Made by a program: the position numbers and the translations under genes. Of a stretch of 64,000 bases of DNA, positions 34,628 through 42,766 are shown one piece after another (position 1 is the stretch's first letter; every line of letters starts with the position of its first letter). Origin of the DNA: Mycolicibacterium sp. CBMA 226 (GTDB taxonomy: Bacteria; Actinomycetota; Actinomycetes; Mycobacteriales; Mycobacteriaceae). The stretch is taken from positions 1-64,000 of the forward strand of contig NZ_VTGY01000010.1 in assembly GCF_009729075.1 (NCBI RefSeq), read 5' to 3'. The notes below the pieces were generated by a model, which was not told the origin of the DNA, made no database searches, and saw only the letters and a list, made by a program, of their open reading frames with translations.

Positions 34628-35676
34628 CGCCCCACCGCATCGTCCAATGGACGACCGGAAATGTCGGGAAGAGCTCGGTCAAAGCCGTTGCCGCGCATCC
34701 CGACTTGGAACTCGTCGGTTGCTATGCGTGGTCGCCGGACAAGGTCGGCCGTGACGTCGGTGAGCTGTGCGGCTTCGATCCCGTCGGCGTGACTGCCACC
34801 AACGACGTCGACGCGTTGCTGGCGCAGAAGCCGGATTGTGTGGTCTACAACCCGATGTGGATCGACGTCGACGAAGTGGTCCGCATCCTGGAAGCCGGCG
34901 TCAATGTCGTTGCGACGGCGTCGTTCATCACCGGCCACAACCAGGGCCGCGACCGGGAGCGCATCCTCGACGCGTGCCGCGTCGGCGGTTCGACGATGTT
35001 CGGTTCCGGCGTCAGCCCCGGTTTCGCCGAACTCCTGGCGATCGTCGGGGCGATGGCGTGCGACCGGGTCGACAAGGTGACGGTCTCTGAGGCCGCCGAC
35101 ACCACGTTCTACGACTCACCCGCCACCGAAATCCCCTGTGGTTTCGGCACGCCGATCGATTCGCCCGACCTGCCGCCGATGGCCGCCGCAGGTACCGCGA
35201 TCTTCGGTGAGGCAGTGCGGCTCGTCGCCGACTCGCTGGGCGTCGAGCTCGACGACGTGCGGTGTGAAGCCGAATACGCCCAAACGACAGCGGATCTCGA
35301 TCTGGGGTCGTGGACCATCGAAAAGGGCTGCGTCGCGGGCGTCGCCGCGAGCTGGAAGGGCGTGGCCGACGGGAAGACCGTCGTCGAGCTGAAGGTGCGC
35401 TGGCGCAAAGGCCAGTCACTCGAACCCGATTGGCAGTTGGACGCCGACGCGTGGACCATCACCGTCGAAGGCCGCCCGACGGTCACCATGAAGGTCAACT
35501 TCCTGCCGCCGCCGGACTTTCAGGCGACGACGATGGCCGAATTCATGACCCTCGGACATATCATGACGGCCATGCCGGCAATCAATGCCATTCCGGCCGT
35601 CGTCGCGGCCGCGCCCGGCATCGCCACCTACAACGACCTGCCACTGACCCTACCTCGTATGAAAGGCCTTGCATGA
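34624..35676 (+). CDS. DapB-fold NAD(P)-dependent dehydrogenase-like protein
   Basis: 350 residues with an N-terminal Rossmann fold of the dihydrodipicolinate-reductase/amine-dehydrogenase type (VQWTTGNVGKSSVKAV) and a C-terminal catalytic domain. Mycobacteria have many such proteins in lipid and steroid clusters with no assigned reaction. It lacks the DapB active-site signature and is far from lysine genes, so lysine synthesis is unlikely. ATG 34624 overlaps the ferredoxin stop. Confidence 0.78.
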   Translation: MTPHRIVQWTTGNVGKSSVKAVAAHPDLELVGCYAWSPDKVGRDVGELCGFDPVGVTATNDVDALLAQKPDCVVYNPMWIDVDEVVRILEAGVNVVATASFITGHNQGRDRERILDACRVGGSTMFGSGVSPGFAELLAIVGAMACDRVDKVTVSEAADTTFYDSPATEIPCGFGTPIDSPDLPPMAAAGTAIFGEAVRLVADSLGVELDDVRCEAEYAQTTADLDLGSWTIEKGCVAGVAASWKGVADGKTVVELKVRWRKGQSLEPDWQLDADAWTITVEGRPTVTMKVNFLPPPDFQATTMAEFMTLGHIMTAMPAINAIPAVVAAAPGIATYNDLPLTLPRMKGLA

Positions 35677-36428
35677 AAGAAGGATTCGAGGACCGGGTCG
35701 CTCTGATCACCGGAGCCGGCTCGGGCATCGGGCGCGCCACCGCCCTGGCGTTCGCCAAGGCAGGCGCCCGCGTCGTCGCCACCGACATCAACGGTGACGC
35801 GGCCCGGGAAACCGCGGACCTGATCGGTGACGCCGCCATTGCCATCGCCTCGGATGTCTCCGACGAGGAGTCCGTCGCGCGTGCAGTGACCACCACCCTC
35901 GAGGCGTACGGCCACATCGACGTGCTGTCCAACAATGCCGGCGTCATCGACACCATGGCGCTGCCGGCCGACACCACGCTCGCCGAATGGGACCGGGTCA
36001 TCCGCATCAACCTGACCGGCACCTTCATCGTGACGCACGCCGTGCTCCCCCACATGCTGAGCCAACAGCGCGGCGTCATCGTCAACACCGGTTCGGCCGC
36101 CGGCGTCCGCGGCGGATCCGCCGGCGCCGCGTACACCGCCTCCAAGCATGGCGTCATCGGCCTGACCCGCAACATCGCCTGGTCTTACGCCAAGGACGGG
36201 ATTCGGTGCAATGCGATCCTGCCCGGTCCGACCCTGACCGGGATCGCCGGCAGTATCAGCGGATTCGACGAGACCGGACAGGCGCGCCTGACGCCCATCA
36301 TCTCGGCGGCTCCGAATATCGCACTGCCCGAGCAGATGGCCGACGTGATCGTGTTCCTGGCGTCCGACGCCGCGGCGTTCGTCAACGGTGCGATTGTCGC
36401 GGCTGACGGTGGGTGGTCAGCGGGCTGA
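35673..36428 (+). CDS. Short-chain dehydrogenase/reductase
   Basis: 251-residue classical SDR: TGAGSGIG (13-20), NNAG, and the catalytic Ser-Tyr-Lys set (NTGSAAG...YTASK). ATG overlaps the DapB-fold gene by 4 nt. Last gene of the plus-strand cluster; its stop codon lies in the loop of a 10-bp hairpin, so translation and termination signals overlap. Likely oxidises a hydroxylated intermediate. Confidence 0.9.
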   Translation: MKEGFEDRVALITGAGSGIGRATALAFAKAGARVVATDINGDAARETADLIGDAAIAIASDVSDEESVARAVTTTLEAYGHIDVLSNNAGVIDTMALPADTTLAEWDRVIRINLTGTFIVTHAVLPHMLSQQRGVIVNTGSAAGVRGGSAGAAYTASKHGVIGLTRNIAWSYAKDGIRCNAILPGPTLTGIAGSISGFDETGQARLTPIISAAPNIALPEQMADVIVFLASDAAAFVNGAIVAADGGWSAG

Positions 36429-36440
36429 GGCCCGCTGACC
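36415..36440. terminator. Terminator hairpin overlapping the SDR stop codon
   Basis: GGTCAGCGGG (36415-36424) pairs perfectly with CCCGCTGACC (36431-36440); the loop CTGAGG contains the SDR stop. A second small stem (TCCTGTC/GACAGGA) follows at the end of the convergent DUF1330 gene. Position between convergent genes supports termination in both directions. Confidence 0.65.
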
Positions 36441-36451
36441 GTAAGGTCCTG

Positions 36452-36742
36452 TCAGGCCCCGAAGCCCGACAGGATCACGGCGTTGCAGTCGGCGGCGGAC
36501 TGGCGGACTTTAGCGGCCGCCTGATACGCGTCAGATTCGTACCACGTACGCGCGGCGTCCACCGACTCGAACTCCAGCACGACGGTCTGGTTGCCGTGCC
36601 AGCTGCCCTCGAGCACCTGGGGGTTCTGGTCCACCGACACGATCGTGGCGGACGACATCGCCTTGCCGGCCAGCTTGGCGTACTCCGCCATACCGGCGGG
36701 GTCCTTGACGTCCTCGGTGAGGATCACGTATCCCTTGGCCAC
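36452..36742 (-). CDS. DUF1330 family protein
   Basis: 96 residues of the ferredoxin-like alpha/beta dimeric DUF1330 fold: GYVILTEDVKDPAGMAEYAKLAG and VVLEFESVDAARTWYESDAYQ are typical. Function of the family is unknown. It is third in an operon after the P450 and ferredoxin, 14 nt after the ferredoxin, which hints at binding a small-molecule product or substrate. Confidence 0.85.
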   Translation of the reverse strand: MAKGYVILTEDVKDPAGMAEYAKLAGKAMSSATIVSVDQNPQVLEGSWHGNQTVVLEFESVDAARTWYESDAYQAAAKVRQSAADCNAVILSGFGA

Positions 36743-36756
36743 TCGAATCTCCTTGA

Positions 36757-36951
36757 CTAGTCGTTCGTTTCGACGATTGCTTGTTCGGGACAGTTCGCCA
36801 TGGCGTCGCGAACCGCAACTTCGAGATCAGCCGCCACCTCCGCGGGTTCGGCAACCGCATAACCGTCGTCGGTCATGCTGAACACATCAGAGCACAAGGT
36901 CAGGCACATGCCGTGGCCTCGACACCGGTCTTCATCGACAACAACCTTCAT
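36757..36951 (-). CDS. Fe-S ferredoxin, P450 redox partner
   Basis: 64 residues. Cys10, Cys16 and Cys54 (CRGHGMC ... NCPEQAI) form the [3Fe-4S] pattern with His at the variable position. An additional Cys20 (CLTLC) is odd for this group. The ATG overlaps the P450 stop by 4 nt, so it is its dedicated partner. Confidence 0.9.
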   Translation of the reverse strand: MKVVVDEDRCRGHGMCLTLCSDVFSMTDDGYAVAEPAEVAADLEVAVRDAMANCPEQAIVETND

Positions 36952-38237
36952 GACGTGCTCCCGGCCGGATCGAATTCGAGGTGGAGTTCGATGATGCCAC
37001 GCAGGATGTACGTCGGAATGTATTGGTACCGACGGCTTCCCGCGGGGCCATGGTGCGCCTCGGAAATCCGGATGTCGGAGGTCAGGTCCAGGAGACGCTC
37101 CAGCGCGACCCGCGTCTCGGCCCGTGCCAGCGGCGCGCCCGGGCAGCTGTGGATGCCGCGACCGAACGCCAGGTGCTGCCGGGCGTTCTTGCGCTCGGCG
37201 TCGAAGGTGTCGGGGTCCTCGAACCGCCGCGGGTCGCGGTTGGCCGCACCATTGATCACCATCAGCGTGCAGCCCGCGCCGAGCGCCTGGTCACCGATCG
37301 TGGTCGGCACCCGCGAAAGCCGGAAGTCGCCCTTCACGGGACTCTCGATGCGCAGGCATTCCTCGATGAAGTTCGGCAGCAGACTGCGGTCCGCGCGGAG
37401 CCTGGCCTGAATGTCGGGTTGCTCGCCGATGACCTTCAGCGCCGTACTGAGCAGTCGGACCGTGGTTTCCTGCCCGGCCGAGAACACGTTCGTGGCCACG
37501 CGCACCACGTCGTCGACCGTCGGCATGGTCCCGTCGGGGAACGTCGCGGTGGCCAGACCCGTGAGTACATCGTCGCGCGGTTCGCGGCGGCGATCCTCGA
37601 CGTACACCGCGAACGCCTCGTAGAGATATTCGAAAGGTGTTTTGGAGAGCGTCTTTTCGTCGGTGCTACCGAGTCCGCCGCCGTGTGTGCCCTTCGCGAG
37701 GCGTTCGAGCAGCTCGGGACAATCCTCGTCGGGAACCCCGAGCAGGTCCGCGATGACGCGTAGGGTGAACGGTCCCGCAAAGCCCTTGATGAACTCACCC
37801 GTACCGGGGGCCAGGAACTCGGCCAGCATGTCGTCGGCGATCCGCCACATCGCGTCCTCGTTCTCCTTGAGGCGCTTGGGGGTGATCAGCCGCATCAGCA
37901 GGGCACGGTGATTGGTGTGCGTCGGCGGGTCCAGCGTGGGCAGTTGGTCGCTGTACGGAATCTCGTCGCGGTGCTTCACGATGAGCTCGCTGACATCGTC
38001 ACCTTCGAGCGGCACCGGGAAACCCGGGAACGGGCCCGTCACCGAGATACAGGACGAGAAGGTGTCCGCGTCGTTGTAGACGTCGACCGCCTCCTGCCAG
38101 CCGGTGACCATCGTGACGCCGTAGTGCTCTTCGCGGGTGACCGGACACTTGTTGCGCAGAGCCTCGTAAAACGGGTACGGGTCGTCGGTCAGCCGATCAT
38201 CCCGGAAGAAATCGACCGTAGTGAGGTCTTCCGACAC
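36948..38237 (-). CDS. Cytochrome P450
   Basis: 429-residue P450: I-helix FSAGQETT, ExxR in EECLRIE, heme loop FGRGIHSCPG (Cys about residue 365). The frame stays open to 38321, but I chose GTG 38237 (SEDLTTVDFF) because GGAGG precedes it and because a perfect operator palindrome lies between the two positions. It is closely related to the P450 at 14258. Operon: P450, ferredoxin, DUF1330. Confidence 0.93.
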   Translation of the reverse strand: MSEDLTTVDFFRDDRLTDDPYPFYEALRNKCPVTREEHYGVTMVTGWQEAVDVYNDADTFSSCISVTGPFPGFPVPLEGDDVSELIVKHRDEIPYSDQLPTLDPPTHTNHRALLMRLITPKRLKENEDAMWRIADDMLAEFLAPGTGEFIKGFAGPFTLRVIADLLGVPDEDCPELLERLAKGTHGGGLGSTDEKTLSKTPFEYLYEAFAVYVEDRRREPRDDVLTGLATATFPDGTMPTVDDVVRVATNVFSAGQETTVRLLSTALKVIGEQPDIQARLRADRSLLPNFIEECLRIESPVKGDFRLSRVPTTIGDQALGAGCTLMVINGAANRDPRRFEDPDTFDAERKNARQHLAFGRGIHSCPGAPLARAETRVALERLLDLTSDIRISEAHHGPAGSRRYQYIPTYILRGIIELHLEFDPAGSTS

Positions 38238-38263
38238 CTGTCCTCCATTCCAAGCATGCCAGA

Positions 38264-38280
38264 TGAGAATGTGATTCTCA
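38264..38280. promoter_or_regulatory. TGAGAAT-N3-ATTCTCA operator upstream of P450
   Basis: TGAGAATGTGATTCTCA, a perfect 7-3-7 palindrome, 26 nt upstream of the chosen P450 GTG in the gap after the dioxygenase gene. It also argues for the shorter P450 start. Confidence 0.74.
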
Positions 38281-38333
38281 AATGTGGTGATTACATTTCC
38301 ACAGTGGTTCGCCGCCGTCAATGCGCGCGGCAG

Positions 38334-39179
38334 TCATTGGATCGGTTCATCGCCGAGCACGGTGGTGCGCAGCATCTCTCGGGGTGAATCGGGATCGTAG
38401 GGGGCGGCGCGGTGCAGCACACCGCGGTTGTCCCAGATGACGGTGTCCCCCACCGACCACGTGTGGCGGTACACCTTTTCGGGGACTGTGGCCCGTTCCA
38501 GCAATTCGGTGAGCAGTGCACGGCCCTCGTCCCGGTCCATGCCGACGATGTAGTCCGCCGACGCGCCGAGCACCAGCGACTTGCGCCCACTGCGGTGCGT
38601 CCAGACCAGTGGGTGCTCATGCGTCCGTCGCGAGCGCCATGTCGCCAACATCGCCGGTGTGGGGTCGGGCGTGACGCGGCGCTGGGACGCTTCGAGCGAG
38701 TGGACCACCCGCAACTGCCCGTAGCGCTCCCGTTCGGCGGCCGTCAATTCGTCATATGCACCATAGGAATTGGCGAACTCGGTCTCGCCACCGCGCGCCG
38801 CCACGGCGATGGCCGACAGCACCGTCGCCTTCTGCGGATAGGTGTCCTCGACAGGGGTGCAACCGTCGATGTGCCAGTCGAACGTCGCGCGCAGATAGGC
38901 CGCCGAGGCGTTCTTGGCGGTATCGAGCGTGATCGGGTAGATGCCGGCGACCGGGTGGTGACCGTCCGAGGAATGGTCGACCGCGCCGAGTCTGCGGCAG
39001 AACGCGACCTGCGCGTCCGGATCGAGCCGCAGACCCGGAAAGACCAGTACGCCGTTGTCCTCCAGGGCATCCAGCACGGCCGCCGCCAGCGCATCATCGG
39101 CGGTCAGCCGCCCGGCATCGACGTCGACCACTTCCGCCCCAACCGACGACGTCAGCTTGTTGAGCGTCAGCAGACTCAT
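38334..39179 (-). CDS. TauD/TfdA-family Fe(II)/2-oxoglutarate dioxygenase
   Basis: 281 residues. The facial triad HxD...H is seen as WHIDGCTP (about residues 104-106) and VLHRAAPYD near the C-terminus, with a 2-oxoglutarate-binding Arg likely shortly after (PREMLRTT). GGETEFANSYGAYD is typical of the family. ATG 39179 overlaps the preceding small gene (ATGA). It hydroxylates an unknown substrate using 2-oxoglutarate and is the last gene of the SDR/Rieske operon. Confidence 0.87.
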   Translation of the reverse strand: MSLLTLNKLTSSVGAEVVDVDAGRLTADDALAAAVLDALEDNGVLVFPGLRLDPDAQVAFCRRLGAVDHSSDGHHPVAGIYPITLDTAKNASAAYLRATFDWHIDGCTPVEDTYPQKATVLSAIAVAARGGETEFANSYGAYDELTAAERERYGQLRVVHSLEASQRRVTPDPTPAMLATWRSRRTHEHPLVWTHRSGRKSLVLGASADYIVGMDRDEGRALLTELLERATVPEKVYRHTWSVGDTVIWDNRGVLHRAAPYDPDSPREMLRTTVLGDEPIQ

Positions 39180-39517
39180 GGCACCGGCGCCCCGACGCGA
39201 TTCATGATGGCGTCGGCGGAGTCGGCCGGCTTCTGCGTGCCGAAGATCTCGACGGCCATCGAAACCATGATCATCGAGTAGATCAGGTGCAGCAGATTGA
39301 GTGCGTCGTCCGGCAGATCGTCGAGCCCGAACTTGTCGCAGTAGTCGATGGCCTCCTCGAAGCGGGGCGTGAACGCGTCGTAGAACCGACGAATCTCGAC
39401 CATCGGGGTCTGCATGCGCATCTCCCAGCGTTCGGGTTCGGTGGCCAGGCACCACTTCTCGGCGAATGGCTCGAACTCGGCGAAGGCGCTGGGCAGTTTC
39501 GCTTCTGCCATGGTCAC
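39176..39517 (-). CDS. Uncharacterised Rieske-associated small protein (copy 1)
   Basis: 113 residues, helical, no known domain that I recognise. It is clearly homologous to the proteins at 44475 and 63393: shared W-x-LATE-x-x-R, R...FYDA..PR.E.A..YCDKF.LDD.P.D.LNL.HL.YSMIMVS..VE. Each copy directly follows and overlaps a Rieske oxygenase gene, so it is probably an obligate partner. It is too small and unlike the SnoaL-type beta subunits of ring-hydroxylating dioxygenases. GTG 39517 (overlap) or ATG 39511. Confidence 0.8.
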   Translation of the reverse strand: MTMAEAKLPSAFAEFEPFAEKWCLATEPERWEMRMQTPMVEIRRFYDAFTPRFEEAIDYCDKFGLDDLPDDALNLLHLIYSMIMVSMAVEIFGTQKPADSADAIMNRVGAPVP

Positions 39518-40773
39518 ACCCCCACCGGAGCACGTTGCGCCTTGTACTGCTCGACCCAGTCGACCGACACCTTGTGCAGATGGCGCACCAGGATCTCCTG
39601 ATCCGACAGCGGGTAGTCGTCGACGACGTCGTACTCCAGCGCCGCCTGCGTCCCGCCGAGCATGCCGGCATCCTGGAGGGCGAACTCCTTGAGCACCACC
39701 GACGCGACCTCGTGCTCGATGCGCTCGCGCACGGTGCGCGCGGGGTGAAATGCGTTGTACGCCTCGAACTTATGAGTGTTGTGCGATGTCGGCCAGTAGC
39801 GGTACAGCAGATACCAGCCGTGGTAGATCAGAATTTCCAGGTTGGGGAAAATCTGGAAGTTGGTGATGCCCCACGGTTCGATACCACCCGGGTTGAGGCC
39901 GGCCGAGAAGTGGGTTTCCGGCGTGCGCCACGGCCCCACGAGTCCGCTGCGGGTGATCCGTTCGACGGGGTACATGTAGTCGGGGTCGAGCTTCCAGCGG
40001 CGGGTACCCGCCGTCGACACCAGGCGGTGCGGCCCGTCGATCTGGAAGTGCCCGCACTCGAAGGTCGCGTTGGGTTGGCGTACCGCGGACGGCACCTGCT
40101 GGGAGTGCAGCGACGGCACGTGGTAGTACTCCTGGAACGCGTCGGCGAAGATCTTCCAGTTGCTGTTGTTCTCCGCTGCGAAGTCGTACCGCTCGGTCAT
40201 CAATCCGAACGGGTAGTCGTCGAGTGCCGTGATCATCGGGCCGAGGAACTCCCGCAGGCTCCACTGGGGCTCGGGATCGAAGTTGATGAAGATGAAGCCG
40301 TTCCACACGTCGCAGTGCACCGGCTTCAGGCCGTATCGCGAGCTGTCCAGCCCGAAGAACTCGCCCTCCTGCTGCACGAACGTCAGGTCACCTTTGAGGT
40401 CATAGCGCCAGCCGTGATACTTGCAGGTGAACTGACGGCAGCTGCCCCTGGTCTCCTCGTTCGGAAAGTCGTTCCACACCAGTTTGTTTCCGCGGTGCCG
40501 GCAGATGTTGTAGAAGGCCCGGATCTGTTCGTCGCGACCTTTCACCACGATCACCGATGTCCGGGCCGCGTCGATCTCCTTGGTGAAATAACTACCGACC
40601 CGAGGCACTTCCTCGATACGCCCGACGTTGAGCCACGCGCGTTTGAAGACCGCCTCCCGCTCGAGTTCGTAGAACTCCGGCGAGATCGAGTCGTGGAAGG
40701 AAATCGGCCCCGTGCCGAGTTCGGGGTAGTGCTCGGTCCAGCTGCCTTCAGCCGGCTTGGGCCACTTGGCCAT
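39514..40773 (-). CDS. Rieske non-heme iron oxygenase, alpha subunit
   Basis: 419 residues. Rieske ligands Cys91-x-His93 and Cys117-x2-His120 (NICRHRGNK; CKYHGWRYDL). The catalytic iron site is in DAFQEYYHVPSLH (Asp...His...His, about 205-217). It is of the ring-hydroxylating/KshA-like superfamily. It is followed by the small partner gene (4-nt overlap), and a KshB-like reductase lies in the same operon upstream. Substrate unknown; two paralogues occur at 44801 and 62093. Confidence 0.92.
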   Translation of the reverse strand: MAKWPKPAEGSWTEHYPELGTGPISFHDSISPEFYELEREAVFKRAWLNVGRIEEVPRVGSYFTKEIDAARTSVIVVKGRDEQIRAFYNICRHRGNKLVWNDFPNEETRGSCRQFTCKYHGWRYDLKGDLTFVQQEGEFFGLDSSRYGLKPVHCDVWNGFIFINFDPEPQWSLREFLGPMITALDDYPFGLMTERYDFAAENNSNWKIFADAFQEYYHVPSLHSQQVPSAVRQPNATFECGHFQIDGPHRLVSTAGTRRWKLDPDYMYPVERITRSGLVGPWRTPETHFSAGLNPGGIEPWGITNFQIFPNLEILIYHGWYLLYRYWPTSHNTHKFEAYNAFHPARTVRERIEHEVASVVLKEFALQDAGMLGGTQAALEYDVVDDYPLSDQEILVRHLHKVSVDWVEQYKAQRAPVGV

Positions 40774-40827
40774 GAACTCCTCCTCGAAGTTGTTCCGTCA
40801 CATCGCTTTCCGCCACATCGCCGGCCG

Positions 40828-41571
40828 TCACATCACGGCTCCGCCGTTGACACCGAGGGTCTGCCCGGTGATGAAGCCGGCCTCCGGCGAGCACAGGAAG
40901 CCCACTGCCGCCGCGATGTCGTCACCGGTGCCGAGGTGGCCAACCGGGATGCTCGCCGCCATCTGCTCGTTGGGCGGCAGGTTGCCCGCCGCCTGTGACT
41001 GATGCTGCATGGGCGTCTCGATGCCCGAGGGAGGCACGTTGTTCACGGTGATTCCGCACGGACCGTACTCGCGGGCAAGCGATTTCGTCAGCGACAGCAG
41101 CGCGCCCTTGGATGCGGCGTAATGCGCCATGCCGGGCGAGCCGCGCTGCGCGCTGGACGACGAGATCATCACGATGCGCCCCCACCCGGCCGCCAGCATG
41201 TCGGGTACCGCGACCTGACAGCAGTGGAACGTCCCGGTCAGATTGACGTCGATCAGCCGCTGCCACGAGTCCACGGTGATGTCGGTGAATGCCGCGAAAT
41301 CGACCACGCCGGCACTCGTGACCAGGATGTGCACGGGCCCGAACTCGCTGCGCACCTTCGCGAAGGCATCTTCCACCGAGGCGCGGTCGCTGACGTCGAC
41401 GGCGATCCCCACCGCCTCAACCCCGCCGGCGCGCAGATCATCGACAACCCGCTGCGCTGCTTGGCCGTTCAGGTCGAGGACGGCGACCTTGTGTCCCCGG
41501 CGTCCCAGCTCGTGACAAGTCGCCTCACCCATACCCGATGCGCCACCGGTCACCACAGCCACGCGTGTCAT
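40828..41571 (-). CDS. Short-chain dehydrogenase/reductase
   Basis: 247-residue SDR: TGGASGMG (8-15), TSAG, Ser-Tyr-Lys set (ISSSSAQ...YAASK), C-terminal TGQTLGVNGG. ATG 41571 has AGGAG 6 nt upstream. It resembles the SDR at 17118 (same FHC/PDMLAAGWGRIV core). It lies between the reductase and Rieske genes and may oxidise the hydroxylated product. Confidence 0.9.
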   Translation of the reverse strand: MTRVAVVTGGASGMGEATCHELGRRGHKVAVLDLNGQAAQRVVDDLRAGGVEAVGIAVDVSDRASVEDAFAKVRSEFGPVHILVTSAGVVDFAAFTDITVDSWQRLIDVNLTGTFHCCQVAVPDMLAAGWGRIVMISSSSAQRGSPGMAHYAASKGALLSLTKSLAREYGPCGITVNNVPPSGIETPMQHQSQAAGNLPPNEQMAASIPVGHLGTGDDIAAAVGFLCSPEAGFITGQTLGVNGGAVM

Positions 41572-41579
41572 GTGCACTC

Positions 41580-42596
41580 CTACTCGTAAACCACTCGGAC
41601 GGTCTTGCTGGTGGGCAGGGACTGACAGGTCAGCACCCAGCCGTCGGCGACCTCGTCGTCGTCGAGGGCATCGTTGTTGAGCATGCGTGCGCTGCCTTCG
41701 ACGATGCGGGCCATACACGTTCCGCAGGAGCCGGTTTCGCACGACGACGGCGCGCGCAAGCCGGCGATGCGGGCCGTCTGCAGCAGCGTGTTGCCCGCCC
41801 GGTACTCCACGGTGGTCTTGCGGCGGTCGAGTTCGATGGTGACTTCCTCGGTGACGGACGCAGCCGTATCGGCGGCGGTGACCTCAGCGACCTGGAAGCG
41901 CTCCAGGTGAATTCGGCGGCGTGGCGTTCCGGTCTGCATGACGGCCGATTCCACCGCGTCCATGAACGGCCCCGGGCCACAGATGTAGAACTCCGCGTCG
42001 CCGGCGTCGGCGATGAAGGACGCGATGGCCTCCGGCCGAACGATGCCGTCCACATCGTCGAAATGGTGACGCACCGCCAGACGGTCAGGGTGGGACTCCG
42101 CCAGTGCGGCAAGGGAATCGGCGAAGATCACCGAGTCACGACTGCGGTTGGCGTAGAACAACCGGATGCGGCGCGAGGTCCCCGCCAGTGCCGCGCCGAT
42201 CAGCGAGTGGATCGGCGTGATGCCGCTGCCCCCGGCAAAGGCGACGATGTCGCGGTTCCCCTCACCCAGGACGAATCGTCCTTCCGGCGGAGCGGCCTCG
42301 ATGTGGTCGCCGGGCGTGGCAGTGTCGTTGAGCCAGTTCGAGACCAGCCCACTGCCGTCCCGCTTGACCGTGATCTGCAGGTCGTCGCCGTTGTGTGGCG
42401 ACGACGACATCGAATAGCACCGCCGGTGCTGGTCGCCGGCGACGTGTACCCGCAGGGTCAGGAATTGCCCTGCCTGGTAACGGAATCGGGGCGCGCACTC
42501 CTCCGGGATGTCGAGGACCAGCGATACGGCATCGCCGGTTTCCCGCACCACCCGCTTGATGCGCAGTGGCGCGAAATCGTCCACAAGTTCAGCCAT
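41580..42596 (-). CDS. KshB-like ferredoxin-type oxygenase reductase
   Basis: 338 residues: FAD domain (RCYSMSSSP), NAD domain (AGGSGITPIHSLI, CGPGPFMDAVE) and C-terminal plant-type [2Fe-2S] domain with CETGSCGTC plus a later Cys (LTCQS). This FNR-type order matches the reductase of 3-ketosteroid 9-alpha-hydroxylase (KshB), which feeds a Rieske oxygenase. It is the likely electron donor for the Rieske proteins here; only one reductase is present for three oxygenases. Its promoter holds a striking double operator (42605-42646). Confidence 0.92.
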   Translation of the reverse strand: MAELVDDFAPLRIKRVVRETGDAVSLVLDIPEECAPRFRYQAGQFLTLRVHVAGDQHRRCYSMSSSPHNGDDLQITVKRDGSGLVSNWLNDTATPGDHIEAAPPEGRFVLGEGNRDIVAFAGGSGITPIHSLIGAALAGTSRRIRLFYANRSRDSVIFADSLAALAESHPDRLAVRHHFDDVDGIVRPEAIASFIADAGDAEFYICGPGPFMDAVESAVMQTGTPRRRIHLERFQVAEVTAADTAASVTEEVTIELDRRKTTVEYRAGNTLLQTARIAGLRAPSSCETGSCGTCMARIVEGSARMLNNDALDDDEVADGWVLTCQSLPTSKTVRVVYE

Positions 42597-42604
42597 CCGT
42601 TCGA

Positions 42605-42646
42605 GAGTATCAAGTACTTGTCATTGATATCAAGCACTTGATACTC
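42605..42646. promoter_or_regulatory. Double operator, 16-bp inverted repeat, upstream of KshB-like gene
   Basis: GAGTATCAAGTACTTG (42605-42620) faces CAAGCACTTGATACTC (42631-42646) with 15 of 16 positions complementary. Each arm is itself a near-palindrome (ATCAAG-N2-CTTGAT type), the centres about 20 bp apart, two helical turns. It lies 9 nt upstream of the reductase ATG. The half-sites fit the published KstR2 box AnCAAGnnCTTGnT but would also suit the MarR encoded next door. Confidence 0.75.
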
Positions 42647-42682
42647 GGCAATTGTTCTCTTGCGCATGGCGCCGCGCTGACA

Positions 42683-42746
42683 CAATGTCGGCCTGAGAGC
42701 GCGCTCAGGGCTATATACGGTTAACGACGCTCTCAGACCGACGTTG
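42683..42746. terminator. Long imperfect hairpin after marR
   Basis: A 19-nt arm (42683-42701) pairs with 42728-42746 with two mismatches around a 26-nt loop. It lies 21 nt past the marR stop and before the reductase promoter, so it may end the upstream operon. The large loop and lack of T-tract leave room for another role. Confidence 0.5.
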
Positions 42747-42766
42747 CGATCGCGGCGCCGTTCTAC

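Noticed and set aside
38238..38321. N-terminal extension of the P450 at 36948
   Set aside because: It contains the operator palindrome and lacks a good ribosome binding site; its paralogue starts at the equivalent shorter place.
42605..42646. Assigning the double operator to KstR2 outright
   Set aside because: The consensus fits, but the adjacent MarR is an equally good candidate and no KstR2 gene is in the window.
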